47,492 nt of DNA. Source: Actinoplanes flavus. Its GTDB lineage: Bacteria > Actinomycetota > Actinomycetes > Mycobacteriales > Micromonosporaceae. Within the stretch, counting starts at the first letter, position 1, and each line of letters opens with the position of its first letter. Of the stretch, positions 26,490-34,612 are shown in pieces. The DNA lies in contig NZ_JAGFNS010000045.1 of the NCBI RefSeq assembly GCF_017592555.1, positions 1 through 47,492 of the forward strand, read 5' to 3'. Both the position numbers and the translations under genes were made by a program. Below the pieces are notes generated by a model, which did not search any database, was not told the origin of the DNA, and saw nothing but the letters and a program-made list of their open reading frames with translations.

Positions 26490-27557
26490 TCACGCGCCGG
26501 GCAGGCGGACCGTCACCACCAGGCCGCCGGCCGGGCCGGGCGCCAGTTCGAGGGTGCCGTCGTGGGCGCGCACGATGCTGTGCACGATGGCCAGGCCGAG
26601 CCCGACGCCGGCATGTTCGTCGGTGCGGGCCCGTTCGCTGCCGCGCTGGAACGGCTCGATGAGCGTCGGCAGCAGGTCCGGCGGCAGCGGACGGCCGGTG
26701 TTCTCGACGCGCAGCAGGCCGGCCCCGGTGTGGATGGCGACCGTGCCGCCGGCCGGCAGGTTGTGCACGATGGCGTTCTGCACGAGGTTCGTCACCATTC
26801 TCGCCAGCAGCTCCGGGGAGCCACCGGCGCGGGCCGGCCCGCCGGTGACCTCCACGGTGACGCCGCGCTGTTCGGCGAGCGGCAGCAGCGTCTCGACGGC
26901 CTCCTCGGCCAGCAGCGACAGGTCGACGTCGTGACGCGTGAAGCGGTCACCGTGGCTAAGCAGCAGCAGCGCCTCGGTCAGGTCGATGGCCCGCTGGTTG
27001 ACCGCGTGCAGACGCTCGATCACCTCGTCGCCGGCCCGGTCCGGATCCCGGCGCGCGACGTCCAGCAGGGTCCGCGAGACGGCAAGCGGGGTACGCAGCT
27101 CGTGTGACGCGTTCGCGGCGAATCGGCGCTGCTCGTCGACGTGCGACTCCAGCTGTTCGAGCATCGCGTCGAACGCGTCGGACAGCTCCCGGAACTCGTC
27201 CTGGCGGCCGGTCATCCGGATCCGGTGCGACAGTGATCCGGTTCCGGCGAGCCGGGCCGCGGCGGTGATCCGGTGCAGCGGCGCCAGCATCCGGCCGGCC
27301 AGGATCCAGCCGCCGGCCAGACCGAACAGCAGCAGGATCAGCATCACCGCGGCAGCCCGTGGGGCGAAGACGTGCAGCAGGTTGGACCGGACGGGGAAGA
27401 CCCCGGTCTCCGGCGTCTCGGCGCTGACGATGAGCGCCCGGTCGGGGACGTAGCGCAGCAGGAACAGCCACACGGCGGCGAGCAGCATCCCGCCGGCCAG
27501 CATGAGGAAGCCGGCGTAGCTGAGGGTGAGTTTCAGCCGGGCGCTGAGTCTAGGCAT
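26490..27557 (-). CDS. OmpR-type sensor histidine kinase
   Basis: This is a 355-residue kinase with two helices (about 14-35 and 68-88) around a short extracytoplasmic loop. A HAMP domain follows, then HisKA with H152 in AANASHELRTPLA and a HATPase domain with N-box NLVQNAIVHN, G1 ARTDEHAGVGLGLAIVHSI. ATG 27557 overlaps the upstream regulator stop by 8 bp. It is the last gene of VanZ-regulator-kinase. The small external loop suggests sensing at the membrane. Its stop abuts that of the FtsX-ECD lipoprotein. Confidence 0.94.
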   Translation of the reverse strand: MPRLSARLKLTLSYAGFLMLAGGMLLAAVWLFLLRYVPDRALIVSAETPETGVFPVRSNLLHVFAPRAAAVMLILLLFGLAGGWILAGRMLAPLHRITAAARLAGTGSLSHRIRMTGRQDEFRELSDAFDAMLEQLESHVDEQRRFAANASHELRTPLAVSRTLLDVARRDPDRAGDEVIERLHAVNQRAIDLTEALLLLSHGDRFTRHDVDLSLLAEEAVETLLPLAEQRGVTVEVTGGPARAGGSPELLARMVTNLVQNAIVHNLPAGGTVAIHTGAGLLRVENTGRPLPPDLLPTLIEPFQRGSERARTDEHAGVGLGLAIVHSIVRAHDGTLELAPGPAGGLVVTVRLPGA

Positions 27558-28215
27558 CGGGGTCGATCCGGTAGCCGACGCCCGGCACGGTGGCGATGAG
27601 CCACGGTTCGCCGAGCCGTTTGCGCAGCGCCGAGACGGTGATCCGGACCGCGTTGGTGAGCGGGTTGGTGTTCTCGTCCCAGGCGCGTTCCAGCAGGTCC
27701 TCGGCGCTGACGATGCCACCCCCGGCGGCGACCAGCACCTCCAGGACGGCGAACTGCTTGCGGGTGAGCGCCACGTAGCGGCCGTCGCGGAACACCTCCC
27801 GGCGGAACGGGTCGAGCCGCAGGCCGGCGATCTGGAGCACCGGCGGCCGGGCGTGCCCGCGGCGGCGGTCCAGCGCCCGCAGCCGCAGCACCAGCTCCCG
27901 CAGATCGAACGGTTTGGTGAGGTAGTCGTCGGCGCCCAGTTCGAAGCCGGAGGCCTTGTCGTCGATGCGGTCGGCGGCGGTCAGCATGAGGATCGGCAGG
28001 CCGCTGCCGGAGGCGACGATCCGCCGCGCCACCTCGTCGCCGGACGGGCCGGGGATGTCGCGGTCGAGGACCGCCAGGTCGTACGAGTTGACGCTGAGCA
28101 ACTCCAGGGCGGTGTCACCGTCCCCGGCGATGTCGGCGGCGATCGCCTCCAGCCGCAGACCGTCCCGGACGGCCTCGGCCAGGTACGGCTCGTCCTCCAC
28201 GATCAAGACACGCAT
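27550..28215 (-). CDS. OmpR/PhoB-family response regulator
   Basis: This is a 221-residue regulator. The receiver has acidic E7-D8, phospho-acceptor D51 in LAVLDRDIPG, threonine of LMLTAA and lysine of LTKPF. The C-terminal winged helix (about 125-218) has the landmarks VALTRKQFAVLEVLV, TNAVRITVSALRKRLG and TVPGVGYRI. It overlaps VanZ upstream (13 bp) and the kinase downstream (8 bp), so all three are co-translated. Confidence 0.96.
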   Translation of the reverse strand: MRVLIVEDEPYLAEAVRDGLRLEAIAADIAGDGDTALELLSVNSYDLAVLDRDIPGPSGDEVARRIVASGSGLPILMLTAADRIDDKASGFELGADDYLTKPFDLRELVLRLRALDRRRGHARPPVLQIAGLRLDPFRREVFRDGRYVALTRKQFAVLEVLVAAGGGIVSAEDLLERAWDENTNPLTNAVRITVSALRKRLGEPWLIATVPGVGYRIDPDA

Positions 28216-28820
28216 ACGTCGACCCTAGACTCGGCGACCGCCCACCAGCGCCGGGACGCCAGTCCCGCCAGCATCGCGCCGACCGCGTTGACCAGCACGT
28301 CGTCGACGGACGACACCCGGTCCAGGGGCAGGACGTACTGCGTGATCTCGACGGCGATCGAGCAGCCGGCGCCGAGTGCCAGGATCCGCGGCACGGTCGC
28401 CACCGCCGCGAACCGCATCGGGGCGAAGAACCCCAGCGCCGCGAAGATCAGCAGGTTGCCGCCGATCCCGAGCGGTCCCATCGTGACCAGGTCCCGCAGC
28501 GGGACGAGGCTGACCCGCCCCTCGACGGTGCCGGCGCCGGCCCCGGGCATCAGGGTCAGCCACAGCATCGGCACCGTCCCGTAGACCATGCCCACCTCGG
28601 CCAGCGACCGGCGCCAGCCCCGGGAACGGGCCAGGGCCCACGCCACGGCCAGGGCCAGCGGCAGCCCCACCAGCGTCATCAGCACGACGCCGTTCTCGGT
28701 GTCGTAGCAACCGTGCCAGTGTCCGGTCAGGCAGCGCGGAGCGGACATCGACAACGGCTTGCGGATGACGTAGAGGACGCTCAGCAGTGCCGGGACGAGG
28801 AGCACGATCTTCCGGTTCAT
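28203..28820 (-). CDS. VanZ-family membrane protein
   Basis: This is a 205-residue integral membrane protein with about five helices. It shows the VanZ-like sequence NLLIFAALGFFAPMR followed by SIAVEITQYVLPLDRVSSVDDVLVNAVGAMLAG, which is characteristic of the family. VanZ proteins confer low-level teicoplanin resistance in the van cluster, but many are housekeeping proteins of unclear role. An extracytoplasmic loop with two cysteines (PRCLTGHWHGCYD) precedes helix 2. It is first in an operon with an OmpR-type two-component pair. No vanHAX genes are nearby. Confidence 0.88.
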   Translation of the reverse strand: MNRKIVLLVPALLSVLYVIRKPLSMSAPRCLTGHWHGCYDTENGVVLMTLVGLPLALAVAWALARSRGWRRSLAEVGMVYGTVPMLWLTLMPGAGAGTVEGRVSLVPLRDLVTMGPLGIGGNLLIFAALGFFAPMRFAAVATVPRILALGAGCSIAVEITQYVLPLDRVSSVDDVLVNAVGAMLAGLASRRWWAVAESRVDVCVS

Positions 28821-28852
28821 GCCGGTAATTCAAGCCGTAGCGCCGTTGCGGT

Positions 28853-28876
28853 GGCGTATGCGGTTTTCGATACGCC
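28853..28876. promoter_or_regulatory. 7-bp inverted repeat between GtrA and VanZ genes
   Basis: Perfect arms GGCGTAT and ATACGCC flank a 10-nt loop in the 67-bp gap. The site could terminate the leftward GtrA transcript or act as an operator of the VanZ operon. The absence of a T-tract leaves both open. Confidence 0.4.
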
Positions 28877-28887
28877 CGCGATATGCC

Positions 28888-29424
28888 TCAGCCGGCCTCG
28901 CGGACCTCCGACTCGTGACGCACCACGCTGCTGCGCGGGCCCTTGCGGGCGCGCGGCACACGGACCCGCGGCCGGACGTCGGGCTGCGGGAAGACGAACC
29001 GTTTGAACGCCCACAACCGGAAGCACATCGCGACCAGCGTGCCGATCACGATGCCGGAGACGAAGTCGGCGACCTCCTGGACCGGGCGGCTGACCTCCGG
29101 CACGTGCAGCATCAGCACGTACCGGGAGACGGCCAGCGGCAGCGAGTTGAGGGCGATGCCGATGGCGCTGACCGAGAAGAACAGCGCGGCCTCGTGGTGG
29201 CGTTCCCGGCCGCCCCGGGTGCGGAAGGACCATTCGCGGTTGAGCACATAGGACAGCACGGTGGCGATGATCGTGCCGACCGCCAGCGCGGTGACCGGCT
29301 TGTCGTGCAGCACGGTCAGTTTCAGCGCGTAATTGATGACGGTCGTCGTGACGAAGCAGATGCCCCCGACCAACAGGAACTTCACCGCTTCATGGTGTCT
29401 GCGCACCAGCGTGGTCAACCACAT
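28888..29424 (-). CDS. GtrA-family membrane protein
   Basis: This is a 178-residue four-helix membrane protein of the GtrA family. It has FLLVGGICFVTTTVINYAL in helix 1, YVLNREWSFR after helix 2 and FRLWAFKRFVF at the end of helix 4, all family hallmarks. Members are thought to move lipid-linked sugars across the membrane for envelope glycans. A basic 30-residue tail follows. It begins 10 bp after the strictosidine-synthase-like gene stop and is probably co-transcribed with it. Confidence 0.9.
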   Translation of the reverse strand: MWLTTLVRRHHEAVKFLLVGGICFVTTTVINYALKLTVLHDKPVTALAVGTIIATVLSYVLNREWSFRTRGGRERHHEAALFFSVSAIGIALNSLPLAVSRYVLMLHVPEVSRPVQEVADFVSGIVIGTLVAMCFRLWAFKRFVFPQPDVRPRVRVPRARKGPRSSVVRHESEVREAG

Positions 29425-29434
29425 TTCGGCGACC

Positions 29435-30433
29435 CTAGTGCACGGGCGCCACCGGATGCAGGAGGGCCACGTCCGACTCGGTGAGACTACCGAGCGCGAT
29501 CGTCCCGTCGCGTTCGGCCACCGAGGTCACGAATCCGTAGGAACCGTCGGCGATCCGCAGATCGTGCACGCGACGGCCGTCGAGGTCGAAGGCCATGACC
29601 CAGGCGATCGGCACGGCCTTGGGCCGCACCGCCTCGGGCAGGTTCCACACCAGCAGCCGCAGGATGCCCGGCAGGGGCAGCAGCCGGTCCAGCAGCGCGT
29701 TGCGGGGCGCCGCGATCCCGATCCAGAGCAGGCCGTCGCTGCCGAGGAACATGTTGTCCGGGAACCCGGCCAGATTGTCCACCAGGATCTCCGACTCCCC
29801 GGCGCGCGGCCCGGCCAGCCAGTGCCGCCGCACCCGGTAGCCGGTCGTCTCGGCGACCAGCAGATACGACTCGTCGGGCGCGAGCACCAGCCCGTTGGCG
29901 AATTTCAGCCCGCTCGCCAGGGTGGTGACGGTCCCGTCCGGGTCGCGCCGCAGCAGCCGCCCGGTGCAGGAGTGCTCGAACAGGTCACCGAGATGGTCGT
30001 CGAGGCTCCACCGGCTGGTCGACGAGGTGAGGTAGATCGTCCCGTCGGCGCTCTCCACCACGTTGCTGGCGAAGGTGAGCGGCGCACCGTCCACCGTGTC
30101 CACCAGCACCGTCACGGAACCGTCCGGTCGTACCTCCAGAAGGCCTTCGTCGTGGTCGCAGACCAGGACCGTGCCGTCGGCGCGCGCGTGCAGCCCGAGC
30201 GGCCGCCCGCCGGTGTCGGCCAGCACCGTGCTCTCCCCGGTGACCGGGTCGAGCCGCACGATCCGCCCGTCGCCGATCCCGCAGATCACCCGCCCGTCGG
30301 CGTCGAACACCACGTCCTCGGGGCCGCGCCCGCCGGTGTCCACCCGCCGGGCGACGCGCAGCTCCCCGGTGGGCCCCGGGTCGTCGAGCGCGGGCGGCGT
30401 CCAGCGGAGCGGGCTGATGTTGCGGCGAGCCAT
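29435..30433 (-). CDS. SMP-30/strictosidine-synthase-like beta-propeller protein
   Basis: This is a 332-residue six-bladed beta-propeller protein. Repeated strands of the form GPEDVVFDADGRVICGIGDGRI and PLGLHARADGTVLVCDHDEGL, then FANGLVLAPDESYLLVAET and FPDNMFLGSDGLLWIGIAAPRN, match the strictosidine-synthase/SMP-30 lactonase superfamily. In this superfamily a Glu and Asn/Asp residues bind a catalytic metal. Enzymatic activity and substrate are unknown. AGGAGG lies 4 nt before ATG 30433. It heads a likely two-gene operon with the GtrA protein. Confidence 0.88.
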   Translation of the reverse strand: MARRNISPLRWTPPALDDPGPTGELRVARRVDTGGRGPEDVVFDADGRVICGIGDGRIVRLDPVTGESTVLADTGGRPLGLHARADGTVLVCDHDEGLLEVRPDGSVTVLVDTVDGAPLTFASNVVESADGTIYLTSSTSRWSLDDHLGDLFEHSCTGRLLRRDPDGTVTTLASGLKFANGLVLAPDESYLLVAETTGYRVRRHWLAGPRAGESEILVDNLAGFPDNMFLGSDGLLWIGIAAPRNALLDRLLPLPGILRLLVWNLPEAVRPKAVPIAWVMAFDLDGRRVHDLRIADGSYGFVTSVAERDGTIALGSLTESDVALLHPVAPVH

Positions 30434-30440
30434 CGGGCCT

Positions 30441-30453
30441 CCTGATGATCAGG
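30441..30453. promoter_or_regulatory. palindrome CCTGATGATCAGG over ribosome site
   Basis: A perfect 6+1+6 palindrome, nested in a second repeat (GGGCCT at 30435-30440 and AGGCCC at 30451-30456), lies directly before the strictosidine-synthase-like ATG and covers its AGGAGG. It also lies 60 bp before the divergent SUFU-domain gene. It may be an operator or an mRNA structure masking the ribosome site. Confidence 0.45.
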
Positions 30454-30512
30454 CCCGCATCCTCGCAGGTCCCGCCCGCACCGGCCAGCCCTTCCTGTGA
30501 TCTCATCCAGCG

Positions 30513-31496
30513 ATGACCTCCGACGCGCCCGGCTGGGACGCCATCGACGCCCGCCTCGAGACCTTCTACCCCGGCGTCGAGCCGCTCCATTTCGGCACGC
30601 TGATCAAGTTCGCGCTGGGTGGCCCGGACCCGCTCGACGGTGTCAGCTTCTACCCCCGGGAGGAGCACTGGCACCTGGTCGGCTACGGCATGAGCGACCT
30701 GTACGCCCGCGACGACGACGCCGAACCCACCGCGGAGTCGGGCTGGGGTTTCGAGTTCACCTTCCGGGTGGCCCGCGCGGCCGGCGAGACGGAGCCGCCG
30801 ATGTGGGCGGCGAACCTGTTGCAGAACCTGGCCCGCTACGTGTTCTCCAGCGGCAACTGGTTCGAGCCCGGCCACCACATGAACGCCAACGGCCCACTGC
30901 GGCAGGACCACGAGACCGACCTGACGGCCCTGGCCTTCGCCGAGGACCCGGAACTGGGCGCCATCGACACCCCGCACGGCCGCCTCCAGTTCCTCCAGGT
31001 GGTCGGCCTGACCACCGACGAGTACGCCGCGGTCCTGCACTGGAACAGCCAGGGCCTGCTGGATCTGCTCCGCGACCGGTCGCCGCTGCTGGTCACCGAC
31101 CTGGACCGGCCGTCGATCACCGACGACCCGCGGGCGCGAGCCGCGATCGAGGCCGGCCAGCGGCGGGACGGCTCGTCCACCAGCGTGCTGATGGTCGCCG
31201 GCTGCTCCTGGTCGGCCGAGGACGACCGGATCCGGCTGCGGTTCCAGGAGATCACCACGCCGATGCTGGCACGGGCCATCCCGTCGCGCCTGCCGCACGG
31301 CCGCCCGATGCTGCTGGAGGGCGACGACGGTCAGCGGATCCTCCTGAACCCGGCCGAGGTGTTCGCCGTCCGCCGGCCGGGCGACGGCGTCCTCGAACTG
31401 GATCTCCCGCCCGAGGCCGCCGCCGCCCTTCCGGCCGCGCTGACGCCCGGCAGCCGCCCGCTGCCCGGCGCCGACGGCGTGATCATCGAGGTCTAG
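30513..31496 (+). CDS. SUFU-domain (suppressor of fused) protein
   Basis: This is a 327-residue cytosolic protein. Its N-terminal half matches the bacterial SUFU domain: FYPGVEPLHFGTLIKFALGG, then LDGVSFYPREEHWHLVGYGMSDLY, a GFEFTFRV strand, a helix LLQNLARYVF and FEPGHHMNANGPL. The eukaryotic homologue restrains Hedgehog-pathway transcription factors. In bacteria these domains are often immunity proteins beside polymorphic toxins, but no toxin gene is seen here. The C-terminal 120 residues look like an added beta domain. ATG 30513 has no clear ribosome site. The TAG overlaps the convergent monooxygenase stop by 4 bp. Confidence 0.85.
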   Translation: MTSDAPGWDAIDARLETFYPGVEPLHFGTLIKFALGGPDPLDGVSFYPREEHWHLVGYGMSDLYARDDDAEPTAESGWGFEFTFRVARAAGETEPPMWAANLLQNLARYVFSSGNWFEPGHHMNANGPLRQDHETDLTALAFAEDPELGAIDTPHGRLQFLQVVGLTTDEYAAVLHWNSQGLLDLLRDRSPLLVTDLDRPSITDDPRARAAIEAGQRRDGSSTSVLMVAGCSWSAEDDRIRLRFQEITTPMLARAIPSRLPHGRPMLLEGDDGQRILLNPAEVFAVRRPGDGVLELDLPPEAAAALPAALTPGSRPLPGADGVIIEV

Positions 31497-32608
31497 GCCG
31501 ACCACTCCTTGGCGAGCAGCTCGTAGGAGCGGACCCGGTCGGCGTGGTCGTGGGCGATCGTGGTGACCAGCAGCTCGTCGGCGCCGGTCACCCGCCGCAG
31601 GGTCTCCAGCCGCTCGGCGACCGTCTGCGGGGAGCCGACGAACTGGGTAGTCACCCGGTCGGCGACCAGCTCCCGGTCCCGGTCGGTCCACTCGAAGGCC
31701 TCGGCGTCCTCGATACTCGGGAACGGGACGGCGCCGAGGCCGGTACGAATGCTGCGAACCCAGAGGCCGAACGGTGTCGCCAGGTGACGGGCGGTCTCGT
31801 CGTCCTCGGCCACGAGCACGTCGGCGGAGACCATCAGGTGCGGCCGGGGCCGCGCCGCGGTCGGGACGAACGACTCCCGGTAGGCCTCGGCCGCCTCCAG
31901 GACCTTGGCCGGGGCGACGTGGTAGTTGGCGGCGAACGGCAGACCGCGCGCCCCGGCGGTGCGGGCCGACTCGCCGCCGCTGCTGCCGAGCAGCCACACC
32001 TCCAGGTCGGCGCCGGCGCCCGGGACGGCGGCCACCTCGTTGCCCTCGCCGTCGCTGACCGGCCCGGCCAGCAGCGACTCGATCTGGTCGAGGATCTCGG
32101 TGAGGCCGAGCGGTTCGGCGCCGGGCTGGTGCAGGAAGCCGCCGGCGAAGGCGGTCCGTTTCGAGGCGAAGATCGGCGCCCAGGAGAACGGTTTCGGGAT
32201 GAGCAGGCCGTCGACGACGCGTTCCTCCTGCGGCTGCTCCTCGGCGCGCAGCCGCTGCGCCTCCTTCTTGGCCTGCCCGGACCGGCCCAGGCCCAGGTCG
32301 AAGCGGCCCGGGTACAGCGCGTCGAGCAGCCCGAACTGCTCCACGATGGACAACGCGGTCTGGAAACCGGTCTGCACGGCGCCGGAGCCGAGCCGGATGC
32401 GGTCGGTGACGGCGGCGATCTGGCCGAGCAGCAGCGCCGGCTGGGAACTGGCCACGCCGGGGGTGAAGTGGTGTTCGGCCACCCAGTAGCGGTGATAGCC
32501 GAACTGCTCGGCCCTTCGGGCCAGATCGAGCGTGCGGCGCAGCGCGCCGGTCACGTCACCGCCGGAGACCAGCGGCGCGAGATCGAGGATCGAGAGGGGT
32601 ACGGGCAT
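31493..32608 (-). CDS. luciferase-like monooxygenase, group 1 (MsnO8-like)
   Basis: This is a 371-residue FMN-dependent oxidoreductase of the luciferase-like family. It opens with LSILDLAPL and has RYWVAEHHFTPGVASSQPALL followed by RIRLGSGAVQ, the signature of the group-1/MsnO8 subgroup that includes Bacillus YtmO. VWLLGSSGGESARTA is the flavin-phosphate region. It carries an insertion of about 35 residues around 165-200 rich in charged residues. ATG 32608 lies 2 bp after the stop of the broken monooxygenase. It is the last gene of the dipeptide-ABC/monooxygenase operon. Confidence 0.9.
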   Translation of the reverse strand: MPVPLSILDLAPLVSGGDVTGALRRTLDLARRAEQFGYHRYWVAEHHFTPGVASSQPALLLGQIAAVTDRIRLGSGAVQTGFQTALSIVEQFGLLDALYPGRFDLGLGRSGQAKKEAQRLRAEEQPQEERVVDGLLIPKPFSWAPIFASKRTAFAGGFLHQPGAEPLGLTEILDQIESLLAGPVSDGEGNEVAAVPGAGADLEVWLLGSSGGESARTAGARGLPFAANYHVAPAKVLEAAEAYRESFVPTAARPRPHLMVSADVLVAEDDETARHLATPFGLWVRSIRTGLGAVPFPSIEDAEAFEWTDRDRELVADRVTTQFVGSPQTVAERLETLRRVTGADELLVTTIAHDHADRVRSYELLAKEWSA

Positions 32609-32610
32609 GG

Positions 32611-33347
32611 CTACCGCCCTTTCAGCTGGCGTAACACGGGGGCGATGTCGGAGGCGAAGAGTTCCAGGCTGGCCCGGTTCTGTTTCTCGGTGAGCCCTTC
32701 GGTGTCGGCGCTGAGGTGGGTGACCTCGTGCCCGAACCGTTCGTGGTAGCGGTGCACCTTGTCGATGAGGAGAAGAGCGGGTCGCCGTACTGTGCGGCGA
32801 GTTCCACCGAGGCCCTACTGGTGGCGCTGCCGTGCCAGACGGTGATCGGCTGCTGGAGCGGCCGCGGCCAGGTCTCGGCATCGGTGAGCGACGGACGGTA
32901 CCGGCCCTCCCAGGTGACCTTCTCCTCCCGCCAGAGGCGGCGGAACAGGTCGTAGCTCTCCCGCAGCCGGTCCCACTGGTCGTCGACGGTCACGTGGAAC
33001 AGCTGGGCCTGGGCGGCGCCGTTGCCCTTGCCGATGATCAGTTCGAGGCGGCCGCCGGACAGGTTGTCGAGGGTGGCGTAGTCCTCGAAGGCGCGTACCG
33101 GGTCGAGCAGGCTCAGCGTGGTGACCCCGGTCCACAGCCGGATCCGGCTGGTCCGGGCGGCGATGTGGCTCAGCACCACCGGCGGCGACGAGGACAGGAA
33201 CGGCCGTTCGTAGCGCTCCCCCACCGCGAACCCGTCGAAGCCCAGTTCCTCGCCGAGGACCGCGGTGTCGACCACCTCCCGCAGCCGCTGCTCGACGGTC
33301 TTGGACCGGTCGATGTACGTGATCAGGCTGAGCAGCAGGAATCTCAT
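32611..33347 (-). pseudogene. luciferase-like monooxygenase broken by internal deletion
   Basis: The first 193 codons from ATG 33347 are a good luciferase-like monooxygenase (MRFLLLSLITYIDRSKTVEQ, GFDGFAVGERYERPF, RIRLWTGVTTLSL, ending YGDPLFS). The frame is then lost near 32766-32770 and an unrelated tail follows to TGA at 32622. In another frame the sequence resumes as a perfect family C-terminus, IDKVHRYHERFGHEVTHLSA through APVLRQLKGR, stopping at 32611. N-part (193) plus C-part (51) totals 244 residues against about 350 in relatives, so about 100 residues are missing. This is a deletion with frameshift, not a simple indel. The start overlaps the upstream stop (ATGA). An assembly error remains possible. 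Confidence 0.88.
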
Positions 33348-34612
33348 GCCAGCCCCAGGTTCCCCCGCAGCGTGGTCCCGGAATACGCGGTCCGGAACAC
33401 GCCCCGCTCCTGGAGCAGCGGGACCACCTGGTCCACGAAGTCGTCCAGCCCGGCCGGGGTGAGGTGCGGGACCAGGATGAAGCCGTCGCAGGCGCCGGTC
33501 TGCACATACTCGTCGAGCTGTTCGGCGACCCGCGACGCCGTGCCGATGAAGTTCTGCCGGCCGGTGACCTCGATGATCAGGTCGCGGATCGACAGGTTCT
33601 TGGCCTCGGCCCGGGCCCGCCACTCGTTCGCCGTCGCGAGCCGGTCCGGGTACATGCCGGCGCGGCCCTTGATGATCGTGTCGCTCTCGTCCAGGACCGG
33701 GTCGATCTCCGGGAGCGGGCCCTCCGGGTCGTAGCCGGACAGGTCGGTGTTCCACAGCTGCTCCAGCAGCAGGATCGCGGTCTGCGGGCTGACCTGCTGC
33801 CGCCGGATGTGGTGTGCCTTCTCCTGCGCGTCGGCGTCGCTGTCGCCGAGCACATAGGACACGCCGGGAATGATCTTCAGGCTGTCCTCGGCGCGGCCGT
33901 ACCCGGCAAGGCGGTCCTTGACGTCGCGGTAGAACCGCCGGGCGTCGTCGAGTTGGTGGTGCCGGGAGAAGATCGCGTCGGCGTGCCGGGCGGCCAGTTC
34001 GCGGCCGCCGTCGGAGTCGCCGGCCTGGAGGATGACCGGGTGGCCCTGCGGGCTGCGCGGCACCCCGAACCGGCCCCGGATGTCGAACTGGCTGTTCGTG
34101 ACGGCGAACTCGCCGCCGTCGGTGTCCCACAGGGTGCGGGCGGTCTCGATGAACTCGCCGGCGCGGACGTACCGGTCCGCGTGGTCGAGGAAGCCGCCGC
34201 GCCGGAAGTTCTCGCCGAAGAACGCGCCCGGCGAGGTGACCACGTTCCACGCGGCCCGGCCGCCGGAGAGGTGGTCGAGGGTGGCGAGCTGGCGGGCCAG
34301 CTCGTACGGCTCGTGGTAGGTGGCGTTGAGTGTCCCGGCCAGGCCGAGGTGGGTGGTGACGGCGGCCAGGGCGGCCAGCACCGTGATGGTGTCCGGGCGG
34401 CCGACCACGTCCAGGTCGTGGATGAGGCCGCGCTGTTCGCGCAGTCGCAGCCCCTCGGCGAGGAAGAAGAAGTCGAACTTGCCGCGTTCGGCGGTGCGGG
34501 CCAGGTATTCGAACGAGTCGAACGCGATCTGGCTGCCGGCGCGGGGGTCGCTCCAGACGGTCGTGTTGTTCACGCCCGGGAAGTGCGCGGCGAGGATGAT
34601 CTGCTTAGGCAC
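33344..34612 (-). CDS. NtaA/SnaA/DszA-family FMN monooxygenase
   Basis: This is a 422-residue flavin monooxygenase of the nitrilotriacetate/pristinamycin/dibenzothiophene type. Landmarks are AAHFPGVNNTTVWSDP, KFDFFFLAEGLRLR, HLGLAGTLNATYHEPY, ARQLATLDHLSGGRAAWNVVTS, FGENFRRGG and the flavin/ligand segment GHPVILQAGDSDGGRELAAR. Length is typical of the family. Members oxidise C-S or C-N bonds using FMNH2 from a separate reductase, which is not seen here. GTG 34612 overlaps the preceding monooxygenase stop by 8 bp. Confidence 0.93.
   Translation of the reverse strand: MPKQIILAAHFPGVNNTTVWSDPRAGSQIAFDSFEYLARTAERGKFDFFFLAEGLRLREQRGLIHDLDVVGRPDTITVLAALAAVTTHLGLAGTLNATYHEPYELARQLATLDHLSGGRAAWNVVTSPGAFFGENFRRGGFLDHADRYVRAGEFIETARTLWDTDGGEFAVTNSQFDIRGRFGVPRSPQGHPVILQAGDSDGGRELAARHADAIFSRHHQLDDARRFYRDVKDRLAGYGRAEDSLKIIPGVSYVLGDSDADAQEKAHHIRRQQVSPQTAILLLEQLWNTDLSGYDPEGPLPEIDPVLDESDTIIKGRAGMYPDRLATANEWRARAEAKNLSIRDLIIEVTGRQNFIGTASRVAEQLDEYVQTGACDGFILVPHLTPAGLDDFVDQVVPLLQERGVFRTAYSGTTLRGNLGLA

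Noticed and set aside
26490..28820. Glycopeptide (van) resistance cluster
   Set aside because: VanZ and a two-component pair are present, but no vanH, vanA/B ligase or vanX is in the window.
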